NCBI GenBank assembly: GCA_023434145.1
Contig: JAEYTI010000210.1
Location: forward strand, 40,195 to 104,194
From: Chloroflexota bacterium
Lineage (GTDB): Bacteria > Chloroflexota > Anaerolineae > Anaerolineales > Anaerolineaceae
Reading direction: 5' to 3'
Length of the DNA: 64,000 nt
Shown here: positions 8,753-21,153 of the stretch, one piece after another
Numbering within the stretch: position 1 is the first letter of the stretch
Layout: each line of letters begins with the position of its first letter
The notes under the pieces: model-generated
Seen by the model: only the letters and a program-made list of their open reading frames with translations
Databases searched by the model: none
Told to the model about the DNA's origin: nothing
Made by a program: the position numbers and the translations under genes

Positions 8753-9019
8753 TCAGGGATTTGTGTCGCGTTGTGTTCTCAACGTTTCCATCAGGTCGGC
8801 CTGTAACTGTACCAATTTTGATAGGCTGCTGTTCAGATTTCTCAATTCTGAGATGATCGCCACCATGCCTAGCGCATACGCTTCATACACAGGCTCCCCC
8901 TGGTCGCTCATCTCGTAGCCCAGGCTGACCAGCTCAGCGATCGCTTTGGTCGACCACTCACTGACATCCTTCGGAAGCCCCCAATACTGCTCGTAATCAG
9001 TCTTCTGCTCATCGCTCAC
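8753..9019 (-). CDS. Small hypothetical protein upstream of the CHAT-FGE gene
   Basis: I do not recognise this protein of about 88 residues. The GTG at 9019 (giving VSDEQKTDYEQ) is preferred because an AGGAG lies eight bases before it; an upstream in-frame GTG at 9028 would overlap that site. The sequence is acidic and helical, and the C-terminal third (LRNLNSSLSKLVQLQADLMETL) looks like a short coiled coil. It has no membrane segment. It lies 176 bases upstream of the CHAT-FGE gene on the same strand and could be the first gene of that group. Confidence 0.6.
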   Translation of the reverse strand: MSDEQKTDYEQYWGLPKDVSEWSTKAIAELVSLGYEMSDQGEPVYEAYALGMVAIISELRNLNSSLSKLVQLQADLMETLRTQRDTNP

Positions 9020-9133
9020 AATACACACTCCTGTTCACTGGAAATGGTTCCTCAGGACAGAGAGCCGGCACCGCCAAGTTTGATTAATGTTGGTGCAACT
9101 TGGTGAAAGTGATTCTGTAAACCAACTACACTA

Positions 9134-9217
9134 CATGCACCAGATACACTTTATGCATGGTTTTACCCCACATGTGGTGGAGCAATGCACACCATGCACC
9201 ACATATACCTTATGCAT
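9134..9217. repeat. Two 25-bp imperfect direct repeats next to the tRNA fragment
   Basis: The stretches at 9134-9158 and 9193-9217 both begin catgcacca and end ttatgcat. They match at 22 of 25 positions and are 59 bases apart. They lie directly to the left of the partial tRNA. Direct repeats in that place often bind an integrase or excisionase; this role is inferred, and no integrase gene is in the window. Confidence 0.55.
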
Positions 9218-9228
9218 ATACGAAATCG

Positions 9229-9274
9229 TGGCTCTTAATCAGTGGGTTCAGGGTTCAAGTCCCTGGTGAGTCAC
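9229..9274 (+). tRNA. 3' fragment of tRNA-Lys(CTT), probable attachment-site remnant
   Basis: The sequence contains a CTCTTAATCA anticodon loop and 3' stem, then a perfect T arm (caggg, ttcaagt, ccctg) and the 3' acceptor strand ending ACC. The 5' half, with acceptor strand, D arm and outer anticodon stem, is missing. It cannot be a functional tRNA. Such 3' halves are left at one end when an integrative element enters a tRNA gene. The orientation would place the element, and an intact tRNA-Lys, to the left. Confidence 0.7.
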
Positions 9275-9309
9275 CTAAATATACGGTTGGGGAACACGCC
9301 GTACCCCCC

Positions 9310-9356
9310 ACATGTACTGGTTTGAGAGCCTGGTTTTTGACCAGGCTCTCTTCGTT
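9310..9356 (+). repeat. 47-bp hairpin repeat, copy 1
   Basis: An 11-bp stem (gagagcctggt/accaggctctc, 9324-9350) with loop ttttg is flanked by acatgtactggttt and ttcgtt. The same unit occurs at 46933-46979, with the hairpin core inverted. It might act as a terminator, but its recurrence beside other scars suggests a dispersed repeat. Confidence 0.75.
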
Positions 9357-9460
9357 GGTGCAACTGTGCTATTTTGCCGTCTTTGCTATACTCTGCATCT
9401 CCTTTTCTGCACTTGCGAATTCCACCCGCAGCGAAGTGACTAACTCGTCCATTAACTATC

Positions 9461-9606
9461 CAGCAATCCCTACGCTTTCCCAGTGGGATTGAAATAGCCG
9501 GTAGGATAAACCCTTCTGCGCCCGGGAGCGTGGATTGAAATTCTTTGCCTGTGGGTGAGACTGGAGCCTTGGTGGTTGCTCCCCATGCGGGGAGTGGTGC
9601 GTGTTC
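9461..9606 (+). CRISPR. Probable degenerate CRISPR array relic (type I-C-like repeat)
   Basis: Two units ending gtgg(g)attgaaat lie at about 9461-9494 and 9509-9541. After a 32-base gap comes gttgctccccatgcggggag at about 9574, with a CTCCCC/GGGGAG stem typical of type I-C-like repeats. The second and third units are spaced as one repeat plus one spacer; the third loses its 3' half and the first spacer is shortened. No cas gene is present. Confidence is limited because no two complete identical repeats remain. Confidence 0.4.
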
Positions 9607-9653
9607 ACGTCGCAAGTACTTGGACCCGGCATTCTTCCAAGCAGCGTGGCCGG

Positions 9654-12908
<3,255 letters not shown>

Positions 12909-12952
12909 GTAATAGGTTGCTTGTTCTACTCAGTTTCTCGTGTAATGGAAAC

Positions 12953-13615
12953 CTAAATTGGGGATAATGCAGCCTGTTTTTTTAATAGCTCCATTGCTTT
13001 ATACGCGCCATTAATTTCAACTGCAAACAAAAAGGTATCAAAGAATTCATAAATTGCCTCAACGAGGTCGAACCCTCTTAGATTGGACATATTATACAGT
13101 CCAACCATCAAACTAATCATAACTACCAAAATCCCTAATTGGAATCCGGCTTTGCTTCTGGACTTGATGAGGAGCGCGGTCACAATAGCCAGAAGCCCCA
13201 TTAGCGCAATAACGTTGATGGCCAAAACTGGTATTAAGTTTGGATTTGTAAACTGAATATAGACAGCGCCACCAAAATTAGCAATTCCCAGATATAAGAA
13301 AACGTTATAAGCTGCGATGATTTTCCATTCTGGGTCATCTGCACTTCCAGGGATTACTTGATCTTTAATTTTCATCGCAGGTAATGGATTCCACCAGATA
13401 GGATGTTTCCCTTTCTTGATATGTAGTATCAGGCCGTTGGGCAGGGTAACAATATTCCCTTCGCGTGATTTATGAGCATTCTTTATCACACCAACTTCAA
13501 CACCATCGAATTCGATCTTCACCTCTCTAAACCCATAGGACCATAACACTCTTAATCGTTTGGGTCCACCACGCTCTAAAGCAAAGTTCTTCTTGTAGAT
13601 GTAAAATTTAGCCAT
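12953..13615 (-). CDS. Membrane protein in the type I RM locus
   Basis: The protein has about 220 residues. The start at 13615 (MAKFYIYKK) is chosen because GGAGGA lies just before it; an in-frame ATG 12 bases upstream contains that site. The N-terminal 100 residues are soluble and beta-rich, with YGFREVKIEFDGVEVG. Three hydrophobic segments follow (about 105-125, 130-150 and 160-177), then an amphipathic C-terminal helix. I recognise no family. Lying between hsdS/TIGR04141 and hsdR on the same strand, it may belong to the defence locus; a passenger gene is equally possible. Confidence 0.75.
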   Translation of the reverse strand: MAKFYIYKKNFALERGGPKRLRVLWSYGFREVKIEFDGVEVGVIKNAHKSREGNIVTLPNGLILHIKKGKHPIWWNPLPAMKIKDQVIPGSADDPEWKIIAAYNVFLYLGIANFGGAVYIQFTNPNLIPVLAINVIALMGLLAIVTALLIKSRSKAGFQLGILVVMISLMVGLYNMSNLRGFDLVEAIYEFFDTFLFAVEINGAYKAMELLKKQAALSPI

Positions 13616-13695
13616 CTTTTCCTCCATGATTGATGCAACTTAGAATATTAGAAAGGGACGTTAGCTTCATCGAGCTATATGAACATTTAGCAATG

Positions 13696-15324
13696 TTACA
13701 CAATATCGATTTTGGCAATTTCCACATCGTAACCAAATCGATTCAGTATCCTCGCATGTTTCAGCAGGTTGATCTTGCTGAATATTGGAAGAATATCTAC
13801 AATTTCTCCGGCACGGCTAGACCCAATCGCATAAACAAATGTAAGGTTTTGTAAATACTGTGCTGGCGGGACCATTTCTAAATCCGGCCATCGCCTTTTA
13901 ACCTGATCTAGGAATTTTAGTTTGTAACTATCCATGTCTTTGAATAGACTGGCAGAGACTGTTGCCTGAGAGAATAAGTGGCTGAGGGTTGATGAACGGT
14001 TTAATTTCTTTACACAAAACAGTTTTTTACCTGGTTCGTAGAAAAGGTCTGCGACTTCTATGCTGCTGCTTGAGCCATCGAAGCGAAAAAGTTCTTTATC
14101 AAGATAAAGATAATCCGGTTCTTGACTGTATAGACTGTTGTAAAAACCTTCTTCATATCTCTGCCTCTGTGGATTAATCGGCCAGGATAACAAAGAAACT
14201 GTGCATGGTTTAATGCGCTGTCTTATCTCCTGTTCTACCGTTCTTAAATAATCCTGATTTACCGCATACCATTTACCGTTACATAAAATGTAAGTGCAGC
14301 CATACAATTGTGTCTCGAAAGTTAGATATTCATAAACTGGTTCGGACTGGGAAACAGGCTGGCCGCTTGAGTCCAGACCTATAATTCGCATCTTTTTCTT
14401 GATACTGTCAATGTTCTCGATACACCCATTAATGGCGTTATCATCGATGAACTGGTATATTTCCCGTAAATCTAGGTCTGTTTTTTCTACAATTTCTCCC
14501 CATCCACTAATCGAAAAATACGCACATCGGTCATAATCGATTTGATCGGGGTAGGCGATGGATATTTTTAAGTCGGTTATCCGCCGGTTTATTGAATCAA
14601 CCAAACAATCATCCAGAACTGCGACGATCGTGGAGTCTTTCTCGTACTGAATATAATCAATGAAGGCGAAATCTTGACGGTAGGTTGTTTGTTTATATCG
14701 CTCATATAGTTGCTGGCATTTGTTCGCGAGGTCTAAAAAGCTTACATCCGTTGTTATTGTAAGGCTGTCTGAACCGCCGATCTTGGTCCCCAGTCCCTGG
14801 TCGATGCAGTTTCCGAGAATTACTCTCAAGATGTCAGCATCAAACTGGAAACCAAACTCATTAAAGTCCGTTGCAAGGTTTGACGCTTCCTTCCTTTGTA
14901 GGGTTTGAACCCCCAGGCTTTTTACATCCATTGATTTAATTTTCTTTGAGTCGATGGAATTCAGTGTTGTCTTTAATCCAAAATTCGGTTCTATTTTGTC
15001 GCGGTCTATGATATGAAAACCAAAGCCTTCGGATATTGCGAAAATTCTAGGACCATCAGGAGTATCAATTCGTAGAAAAATAATTAAGGAGTTAGTGACG
15101 TTTGCCAAACCATTCAGACGGCCGATCTCCACATATGGTTCTACAAATCCTGTCCACTTTGGTGTTTTCGGAATCCCACGCACAAGAAAAATTTCGTAAT
15201 CAATGCCGCCTGCGTTTTGGCTTCCCCGAATAGCCTCGTACTGACGATGCTCTGTGATCGGTTTTAAACAATCCTCGAAGGATTCGACGGTTTTCTTGCA
15301 AAGATAGATATTCAGTTTTTTCAT
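13696..15324 (-). CDS. TIGR04141/DUF6119-type sporadically distributed protein
   Basis: The protein has 542 residues starting at MKKLNIYLCK, chosen because GGAGGGG lies just ahead; an in-frame ATG 12 bases upstream overlaps that site. The N-terminal lysine-leucine-rich start, the central LVRGIPKTPKWTGF and the later NGKWYAVN and DYLYLDKELFRFDG stretches match my recollection of the TIGR04141/DUF6119 family. That family is patchily distributed and often found beside type I restriction genes; its biochemical role is not established. It lies directly after hsdS and before the membrane gene and hsdR. No membrane segment or nuclease motif is visible. Confidence 0.75.
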   Translation of the reverse strand: MKKLNIYLCKKTVESFEDCLKPITEHRQYEAIRGSQNAGGIDYEIFLVRGIPKTPKWTGFVEPYVEIGRLNGLANVTNSLIIFLRIDTPDGPRIFAISEGFGFHIIDRDKIEPNFGLKTTLNSIDSKKIKSMDVKSLGVQTLQRKEASNLATDFNEFGFQFDADILRVILGNCIDQGLGTKIGGSDSLTITTDVSFLDLANKCQQLYERYKQTTYRQDFAFIDYIQYEKDSTIVAVLDDCLVDSINRRITDLKISIAYPDQIDYDRCAYFSISGWGEIVEKTDLDLREIYQFIDDNAINGCIENIDSIKKKMRIIGLDSSGQPVSQSEPVYEYLTFETQLYGCTYILCNGKWYAVNQDYLRTVEQEIRQRIKPCTVSLLSWPINPQRQRYEEGFYNSLYSQEPDYLYLDKELFRFDGSSSSIEVADLFYEPGKKLFCVKKLNRSSTLSHLFSQATVSASLFKDMDSYKLKFLDQVKRRWPDLEMVPPAQYLQNLTFVYAIGSSRAGEIVDILPIFSKINLLKHARILNRFGYDVEIAKIDIV

Positions 15325-15355
15325 TTCCCCCTCCATGTGTGGGTGATTAAGGATG

Positions 15356-16588
15356 TTAGTTTGTTTCCACTATATCTAAATCCTTTACCTCTAATTCACC
15401 ACTAATAAGCCGCGGAAGCAGCAGACCGCGCTGCTGTCGTAGGTTTCTGTTTCGGAAAACCAGGTTCTCTATTAATGACACAATGTTTTCAATTACTTCA
15501 TTAAATTTTCGCAACACGTGCTCAGGAGGCAAATTAACGGAATATTTCTTTAAGATTTCCCAGTTGGCTCTGGGCATCTTTGTTCCCTGCGATGTTTGAG
15601 TGGCCTGGGCAACAAAGTCATCACTGAAGGTCGTCATGAGGACTAAGCTAAAATATTCAACGGAAAGAGGCCGTATCACAATAGCATCCGATGAACAAAC
15701 ACCTTCGACTGGTGCGGGTCCCACTTTATGAAAGTACGGGCGAATTTTTCCGAAAAGAATCTCTCGCTTTTTGAATGCGAGCTTGGTGCTCTGTACCTCT
15801 TTAGCAGTTCCCCATTCGCTGAGCGCTAATGACCTTCTAGGAAGATGCTCCAACCCAAAATAGGGTGTTTCAGAGTCTATAGATTCGGGTAGAACGTTTC
15901 GACGTACTTCCTCACAAATATCTCCCAATATGATCTTTCTCCACCCCTCCGGTATCTCCTCCATCTCAGACTCCACCAACCGCACACCTTCATGCCCCGA
16001 ATAGCGGAAGTTGACAAACCACTCACGGTAAATCGCCTGGGACATTTCTTCCAAGATCGCAATGCGGCGGGCGTTGTTTTCGATCAGGTTATCATAGGCC
16101 ATTAGTACTGAAGCAATTCTTTTTTGGTCGCACAGGTATGGTACTTGTACGACGATTTCAGAAAAGGCAGATTTGCTGATAATTGGAGTAGCTGCTCCGC
16201 TAGCCTGTGCCTTTATACGGTCTGTATAGTGCTTTAGCAAGTAGAAAATGAAACGGTAATCATGATCATTCTCATTAACTATGATGGAATTTATTTGTTG
16301 ATTAGTAAAGCTGGGTTTATTGGTAATACATATCTTCCCAATTGATGCAATACATGTGAAACAAACTGTATTCGAAGGAAGCAAGAGGTTCTTAAGTGAT
16401 TTACGCCCACTTTCAGAAATATTGCGTTGAACTACAGGGTAAATTGAGCTATCGGAAATATCAGTCGGTGTAATAAACGGATAATCGCCACCATAATAAG
16501 CTTGCTCAACAGTAGGAGGTGTTTTCCCAGTTACCACTCTCCCCAAATCACCTATCCTTAATGATCGAAGTGATATTTTTGTAGCCAT
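15356..16588 (-). CDS. hsdS: Type I restriction-modification specificity subunit
   Basis: The 410-residue protein has two target-recognition domains separated by helical conserved regions. The first ends at SEIVVQVPYLCDQKRIASVL with the helix NLIENNARRIAILEEMSQAIYREWF. The second ends at NLPPEHVLRKFNEVIENI. It sets the DNA sequence recognised by the HsdM/HsdR complex. Its ATG overlaps the hsdM stop codon (taatg), so translation is probably coupled. Both domains appear complete. Confidence 0.93.
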   Translation of the reverse strand: MATKISLRSLRIGDLGRVVTGKTPPTVEQAYYGGDYPFITPTDISDSSIYPVVQRNISESGRKSLKNLLLPSNTVCFTCIASIGKICITNKPSFTNQQINSIIVNENDHDYRFIFYLLKHYTDRIKAQASGAATPIISKSAFSEIVVQVPYLCDQKRIASVLMAYDNLIENNARRIAILEEMSQAIYREWFVNFRYSGHEGVRLVESEMEEIPEGWRKIILGDICEEVRRNVLPESIDSETPYFGLEHLPRRSLALSEWGTAKEVQSTKLAFKKREILFGKIRPYFHKVGPAPVEGVCSSDAIVIRPLSVEYFSLVLMTTFSDDFVAQATQTSQGTKMPRANWEILKKYSVNLPPEHVLRKFNEVIENIVSLIENLVFRNRNLRQQRGLLLPRLISGELEVKDLDIVETN

Positions 16589-18168
16589 TACCCACCTAAT
16601 ACTTGTCGTACATATTGCGAAACGATAGTCTCTAAATCTTGTGCTTCAATATTTAGCCGCTCCAACTCCTCGGTAAGCAATTCTAGTTTCTCATTGAAGT
16701 CATAATCCTCATTTATCTTATCTACTACTCCCACAAACCGTCCTGGATTCAAACTCCAGCCTTGAGCCTCGATTTCAGCCCTGGATGCTACCTTGCATAA
16801 CCCCGGCACATCACAATACCGCTTCTGCGCGAACATCGTTTCCAGTGTGTCAAGTTGAGTGGTGGGCAGAAGATAGTTTTTGCGGTCAAATACAAAGCCA
16901 TTCAAATCCTCGCCGCGATACAACCGGACAATCGAGGAAAGTAGGCCGATCTGCTCGGGGGTAAACTCGCGGTGGGCTCGGTCAATCTGCTTGTAGATGC
17001 TGCGTGCATCCAGGAACAAAACTGTATCAACGCGGGCCGTGCCTTTCTTGCCCTTATCTAGGAACCACAGTGTCACCGGCAGGGTCACGTTGTAGAAGAA
17101 GTTCGAGCCAACCGCCACCATGATATCCACCGCACCATCTTGAATCAACTGCCTGCGAATGTCACTTTCCGATTGGCGCGCATCACTGGCGGAGTTGGCC
17201 ATTACAAAGCCGGCTCGGCCGGTGCTTTTTAGGGCGCTGTAGAAGAGCTGAATCCAGATGTAGTTGCCGTTGTCGGCGCGGGGCATACCAAAGGGGAAGC
17301 GGGCAACATCATCCTTGATCTTGTCTTTGTCGATGCCGTTGACGTTGAATGGGGGATTGGCCATCAGGAAGTCGAACTTGCCGACCAGATTGTGCGGGTT
17401 ATCGTAGTAGCTGTTCGACTGCCGGATATCCCCATGCAGGCCGTGAACGGCCAGGTTCATGCGGCACAGGCGCACCGTCTCGGCCACCCGTTCCTGCCCG
17501 TACACGCTGATGTCGCTCAACTTTCCCTGATGACGGTCGACAAACGCCGCCGACTGGACGAACATACCGCCCGAACCACAGGCCGGGTCAAAGACGAGAC
17601 CGTGATAGGGTTCGATTATTTCAACGATCAGCTTGACGATTGAAGTGGCGGTGAAAAATTCACCCCCCCGCTGGCCCTCGGTCAGCGCGAAGTTGCCCAG
17701 GAAGTACTCGTAAATCCGGCCAAAGGCGTCGCCTTCGATATCCATCGGCACCGAGTTGAAGATTTTCAGCAGCTCCACCAGCACACTGTTTTCCAGCCGG
17801 TTGTAGGTCTTGGGCAGCACGTCTTTCAGGTCGGGGTTCTTGTCCTCGATAGCCTTCATCGCGTCGTTGATGGCCTTGCCCAGGTTCTCGCCTTCTGGGA
17901 GCTTAATGAGGTTGTTGAACCGGGCTTCTTCGGGGATGTAAACCACGCCCTTTGCGTGGTAGTTCGCTTCGGTGATTGCGCGGCGGCCAGAAGTGCCCTG
18001 GCTTTCGATCTCGGCCTTGGCCTTGGCGAAGCGCACGTCGGCATAGCGCAGGAAGATCAGCCCCAGGACGGGGACGGAGTATTCGGTTGCTTTCAGGCGA
18101 GAGTTGGCGCGAAGCTGGTCGGCTGCGGTCCACAGCCGCTTTTCGAGTTCAGAGTTGTTCCCAGGCAT
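16588..18168 (-). CDS. hsdM: Type I restriction-modification methylase subunit
   Basis: This 526-residue N6-adenine methyltransferase has an N-terminal helical HsdM domain ([26 protein letters not shown]), an SAM-binding motif [11 protein letters not shown] and a catalytic NPPF in [12 protein letters not shown]. It methylates the adenine in the site chosen by HsdS and also forms the core of the restriction complex. AAAGGA lies shortly before its ATG. It is the first gene of the hsd locus on the minus strand. Confidence 0.95.
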   Translation of the reverse strand: MPGNNSELEKRLWTAADQLRANSRLKATEYSVPVLGLIFLRYADVRFAKAKAEIESQGTSGRRAITEANYHAKGVVYIPEEARFNNLIKLPEGENLGKAINDAMKAIEDKNPDLKDVLPKTYNRLENSVLVELLKIFNSVPMDIEGDAFGRIYEYFLGNFALTEGQRGGEFFTATSIVKLIVEIIEPYHGLVFDPACGSGGMFVQSAAFVDRHQGKLSDISVYGQERVAETVRLCRMNLAVHGLHGDIRQSNSYYDNPHNLVGKFDFLMANPPFNVNGIDKDKIKDDVARFPFGMPRADNGNYIWIQLFYSALKSTGRAGFVMANSASDARQSESDIRRQLIQDGAVDIMVAVGSNFFYNVTLPVTLWFLDKGKKGTARVDTVLFLDARSIYKQIDRAHREFTPEQIGLLSSIVRLYRGEDLNGFVFDRKNYLLPTTQLDTLETMFAQKRYCDVPGLCKVASRAEIEAQGWSLNPGRFVGVVDKINEDYDFNEKLELLTEELERLNIEAQDLETIVSQYVRQVLGG

Positions 18169-18270
18169 GAGAATCCTTTAACGTTGTAAGTGTGGCTCCA
18201 GTCCTTGCCCCACCAATATTTGGCTGAAACCAATGTGAACATTTTTATTATAAGGTGTTTCTGCCAAACG

Positions 18271-19080
18271 TTACCGGTTGAGGGGTATTCGCCACCTTGC
18301 CTCGGTAATTCGAGAAAACTGGGTTACGTGTACGATGACTTCTGTTACGCTTTGATCGCTAAAATCGACTTCAATATTCAGTCGATATCCATCAACGGTG
18401 CTATCACAGGAGTTATCCAGATCAAAGGACTGGTTAGCCGGTACGACGACGTTCGTTTCTGGGCACCAAAATGAGCGATTGTAAAAGCCTCTTACCGTCA
18501 AACTCCGCCCACCACCCGTACTGGCCAGAAAGTCACGATCTGCATAAGTGAGAATTAAATCCGAATCGGTGTAATTTCGGAAAAGAAAGCGCGCATTGAC
18601 CCCATAATAAAATGAGTCGCCTGGATTAAGGTTGAATTCGGTTAACCGCAATCCAACACCATTCTGCCGCCATTCTTCCCCAACGTTAAGAATAGTTCCA
18701 GGAGGCGTGTCTGGGATCGGGGTGTTTGTCGGGGCAGTCGTAGCAGTGGGACGAGGAGTAGATGTATTTGCCGGTTGGGGAGTATCGGTTACGGTAGGAG
18801 ATGCAGGAGCATCTGTATTTGTTGGTTGAAAAGTAAACGTAGAGGTCGGTTTTTGCACAGCCTCCGTATCTACTGCGGCTACACTGGTCGGGTTAGGTGG
18901 TGTGGGGGATGAATCTTTGGCCCCAATCTCATACCCGGTCCATAAAATAGCCACAAGTAAAAGAAGCGCCGCAAGAGATCCTGCGATCCTTTTCTGGCTT
19001 TTCTGTGTGAGCAGCGGAACAAAGATTCCGATCACCGCTGCTGCCAAAAACAGAACGATTTGAAAGAAAAAGTCTCTCAT
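18271..19080 (-). CDS. Membrane-anchored protein with Thr/Pro-rich linker
   Basis: The 269-residue protein has two N-terminal hydrophobic helices (about 3-25 and 30-50). A low-complexity linker rich in Thr, Pro and Ser (about 58-128) follows, then a beta-rich extracellular domain (about 130-269) with LRLTEFNLNPGDSFYYG, as in small DUF4352-like surface domains. Such linkers are common in Chloroflexota surface proteins. It stands upstream of hsdM on the same strand, with about 100 bases between them; no link to restriction is evident. Confidence 0.75.
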   Translation of the reverse strand: MRDFFFQIVLFLAAAVIGIFVPLLTQKSQKRIAGSLAALLLLVAILWTGYEIGAKDSSPTPPNPTSVAAVDTEAVQKPTSTFTFQPTNTDAPASPTVTDTPQPANTSTPRPTATTAPTNTPIPDTPPGTILNVGEEWRQNGVGLRLTEFNLNPGDSFYYGVNARFLFRNYTDSDLILTYADRDFLASTGGGRSLTVRGFYNRSFWCPETNVVVPANQSFDLDNSCDSTVDGYRLNIEVDFSDQSVTEVIVHVTQFSRITEARWRIPLNR

Positions 19081-19330
19081 GATGTTTGCTCGTGTGCGAA
19101 CGGTTCTTTTATTAGGAAAGGATTTTGTAACGGAAGATCCTTTTAATTTTACTCGAATTGCAGCAAACTTCCGCCACGGTCATATCACCAGAATTGCGCA
19201 ATCCACGCCCAGGGCTCTAATGCTGAAAAAGGTAGTATAGCCGGCAGCATGGCCCAACGGATTGCAGCCTTGCTGCCGGAGTATAGGTCCGCATCCACCC
19301 TTTCAGTTGACCGACAAATATACTCTATCG

Positions 19331-19359
19331 TTGAAATGATACCTGAAAATGCATATAAT
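19331..19359 (+). promoter_or_regulatory. Sigma-70-type promoter of the seven-gene operon
   Basis: TTGAAA at 19331-19336 and TATAAT at 19354-19359 are separated by 17 bases, a near-consensus promoter. Transcription would start near 19366. The 300 bases between the preceding divergent gene and this operon hold nothing else that I recognise. Confidence 0.75.
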
Positions 19360-19380
19360 ATTGGACAGTAGAAAACTCCT

Positions 19381-20394
19381 TTGGCTGGTTATCAAATGCA
19401 GCACTATCATTTATCCCCTGAGTTCAGAGAAAAGATCAATGCGGCTGAACAGGTGGTTCTTGCCCTCGAAGCGAATGTTGATCTCGATGCTTTAGCTTCT
19501 GTATTGGTAATATCCAGCTTATTGGACATACTTAACGTTAGAAACGTTATCATAACCACGCTCCAACCACCGAAAAAGTATCAAGGGTTGCCTGGGATTG
19601 AAAAGGTGCAGGTAGGTCTCACTTGGGAAGAACTGCAAAGCCAACTTAACGCCCCAGAATGGATTATCGTATCGGATATAGGTGATCTGCATCAGCTTGG
19701 CGATCTCTGCGTTCAGCAAAGCCAATTATTTGCTTCCACGCCAATTATGCAAATTGATCACCATATCGAGAACGATGTCCCAGCCAGCTTTTCCTTCATT
19801 GATGCAAAAGCCGCAGCAGTTTGTGAAATGGTGGGTTACATATTGGAAGACTTATCGATTCCTATGACCGCAGATATGAGCACGCTGCTGTTGGCGGGGA
19901 TTTATGCGGATACCCTTTCATTCACTTCTCCAGCCGTCACAACAAGAACGTTAAATATGGCAGCCTCTCTTGCGGCAAAAGGAGCCGATATTCTGTTGGC
20001 ATCACACATCTCGGGCGGTTATTCGATTAAGCAGTGGCGGTTGTGGGGTGAGCTGCTAGAGAATGCCGAGATACGTCATGATGGACACATCATCGTTGCC
20101 ACCGTTTCGCAAGAAATATTGCGCAGATATGATATGCAGAGCAGCGAAGTTTCTGGCCTGGCCAATTTATCTGCTGAAATTGAGAACGTGAAAGGTTTTG
20201 CACTTCTGCGGGAACAAGAAAACGGCGATATTCGCGTAAGTTTCCGTTCGCCCGGCATTTTGCCAGTTGTTCAAGTTGCCGAGTTTTTTGGCGGTGGTGG
20301 CCATATCTATGCCGCAGCCTGCACCATCAAGCAGGTTTCTCTGGTAAATGCACGAAAAGCGATCCTCCGCCAGTTTGAAGTGATATATAAATAA
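19381..20394 (+). CDS. DHH-family phosphoesterase (NrnA-like), first gene of the seven-gene operon
   Basis: The protein has up to 337 residues. It has DHH motif I as ANVDLDALAS (Asp34, Asp36), motif II VSDIGD, the DHH triad at 126-128 in QIDHHIEN, ADTLSF, and the C-terminal DHHA1 signature GGGGHIYAAA. NrnA-like enzymes hydrolyse short oligonucleotides, pAp or cyclic dinucleotides. The histidine normally found in motif I (SHxNPDGD) is replaced here (LEANVDLD), while the metal-binding Asp residues stay, so activity may be altered. The start is uncertain: TTG 19381 or ATG 19396, both close to the inferred transcript start and without a clear Shine-Dalgarno site. Confidence 0.85.
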   Translation: MAGYQMQHYHLSPEFREKINAAEQVVLALEANVDLDALASVLVISSLLDILNVRNVIITTLQPPKKYQGLPGIEKVQVGLTWEELQSQLNAPEWIIVSDIGDLHQLGDLCVQQSQLFASTPIMQIDHHIENDVPASFSFIDAKAAAVCEMVGYILEDLSIPMTADMSTLLLAGIYADTLSFTSPAVTTRTLNMAASLAAKGADILLASHISGGYSIKQWRLWGELLENAEIRHDGHIIVATVSQEILRRYDMQSSEVSGLANLSAEIENVKGFALLREQENGDIRVSFRSPGILPVVQVAEFFGGGGHIYAAACTIKQVSLVNARKAILRQFEVIYK

Positions 20395-20484
20395 TTCTAT
20401 TACCTTGATACAACAGATCAAAAGGACAAAGATTTGTGTTAACAATAGGGTTAATGATATGACAAGCATTCAAAAAGGGGGCGT

Positions 20485-21147
20485 ATGTTAGAAATTAACG
20501 AACAAAATTATCCACTTGAAACTATCTGGGAAGGTGCGCTGGAGAGTAAAGAAACCATTCGGGGGCAAAACCTTCCGGTTATTAGCTTAAGCAAACCGCT
20601 CTGGTGGGACGACCCACAGATTCTCGGTAAAGCGTGGGTCAGACCGGCTGGTGGAAAGCAGTATGGCATGGTGCGATTTAATTTTTCGCTGCGTCCTGAA
20701 AAACAGCAGGAAATCCGTCAGGTGGAGTTTACTGTTTATCTGGTTCAGCGGGCACAATGTAATACGACATTTTACGATCTTTTTCCCAAACAGATCAACG
20801 ATGACTTAAGTGGCGAGATTTCGGCTAGCATCGGCCCTGAACTGAAATTTGCCGGCAACGAGGTAAAAGTTGGGGGTGTGGGCGTAAAGGTCCATACAAA
20901 ACAATCCTTCCCGGTGGTTGTAGCCAGCGGGGTTGGTGAACAGGTAGCGCAGTGGCGTTTTGTGAGCCGCCCATCTCACCCATTAACCGGAAGTCAAAGC
21001 GTCTTCGCAATCATCGAATACAAGGATGAATCACTGCCAATTCACGCTAGCCTGCACCTGGATGTTACCGTAGCATCCTTTTTTGGCCCTGTGCACGGTA
21101 TTCTTCCACAGACAGAGACCCAGCGTCTCCACTGGATCTCGGGATGA
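20485..21147 (+). CDS. Unrecognised 220-residue protein of the seven-gene operon
   Basis: The ATG follows an AAGGGGGC. The protein is soluble and predicted mostly beta, with no signal peptide and no known catalytic motif. Notable stretches are PLWWDDPQILGKAW, a central Gly/Val-rich part NEVKVGGVGVKVHT, and a C-terminus rich in hydrophobic beta strands. It lies between the DHH and GNAT genes, with only six bases before the latter. It could be a structural partner or a substrate of the downstream CHAT protease or radical SAM enzymes; that is only a suggestion. Confidence 0.7.
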   Translation: MLEINEQNYPLETIWEGALESKETIRGQNLPVISLSKPLWWDDPQILGKAWVRPAGGKQYGMVRFNFSLRPEKQQEIRQVEFTVYLVQRAQCNTTFYDLFPKQINDDLSGEISASIGPELKFAGNEVKVGGVGVKVHTKQSFPVVVASGVGEQVAQWRFVSRPSHPLTGSQSVFAIIEYKDESLPIHASLHLDVTVASFFGPVHGILPQTETQRLHWISG

Positions 21148-21153
21148 GCCTTT

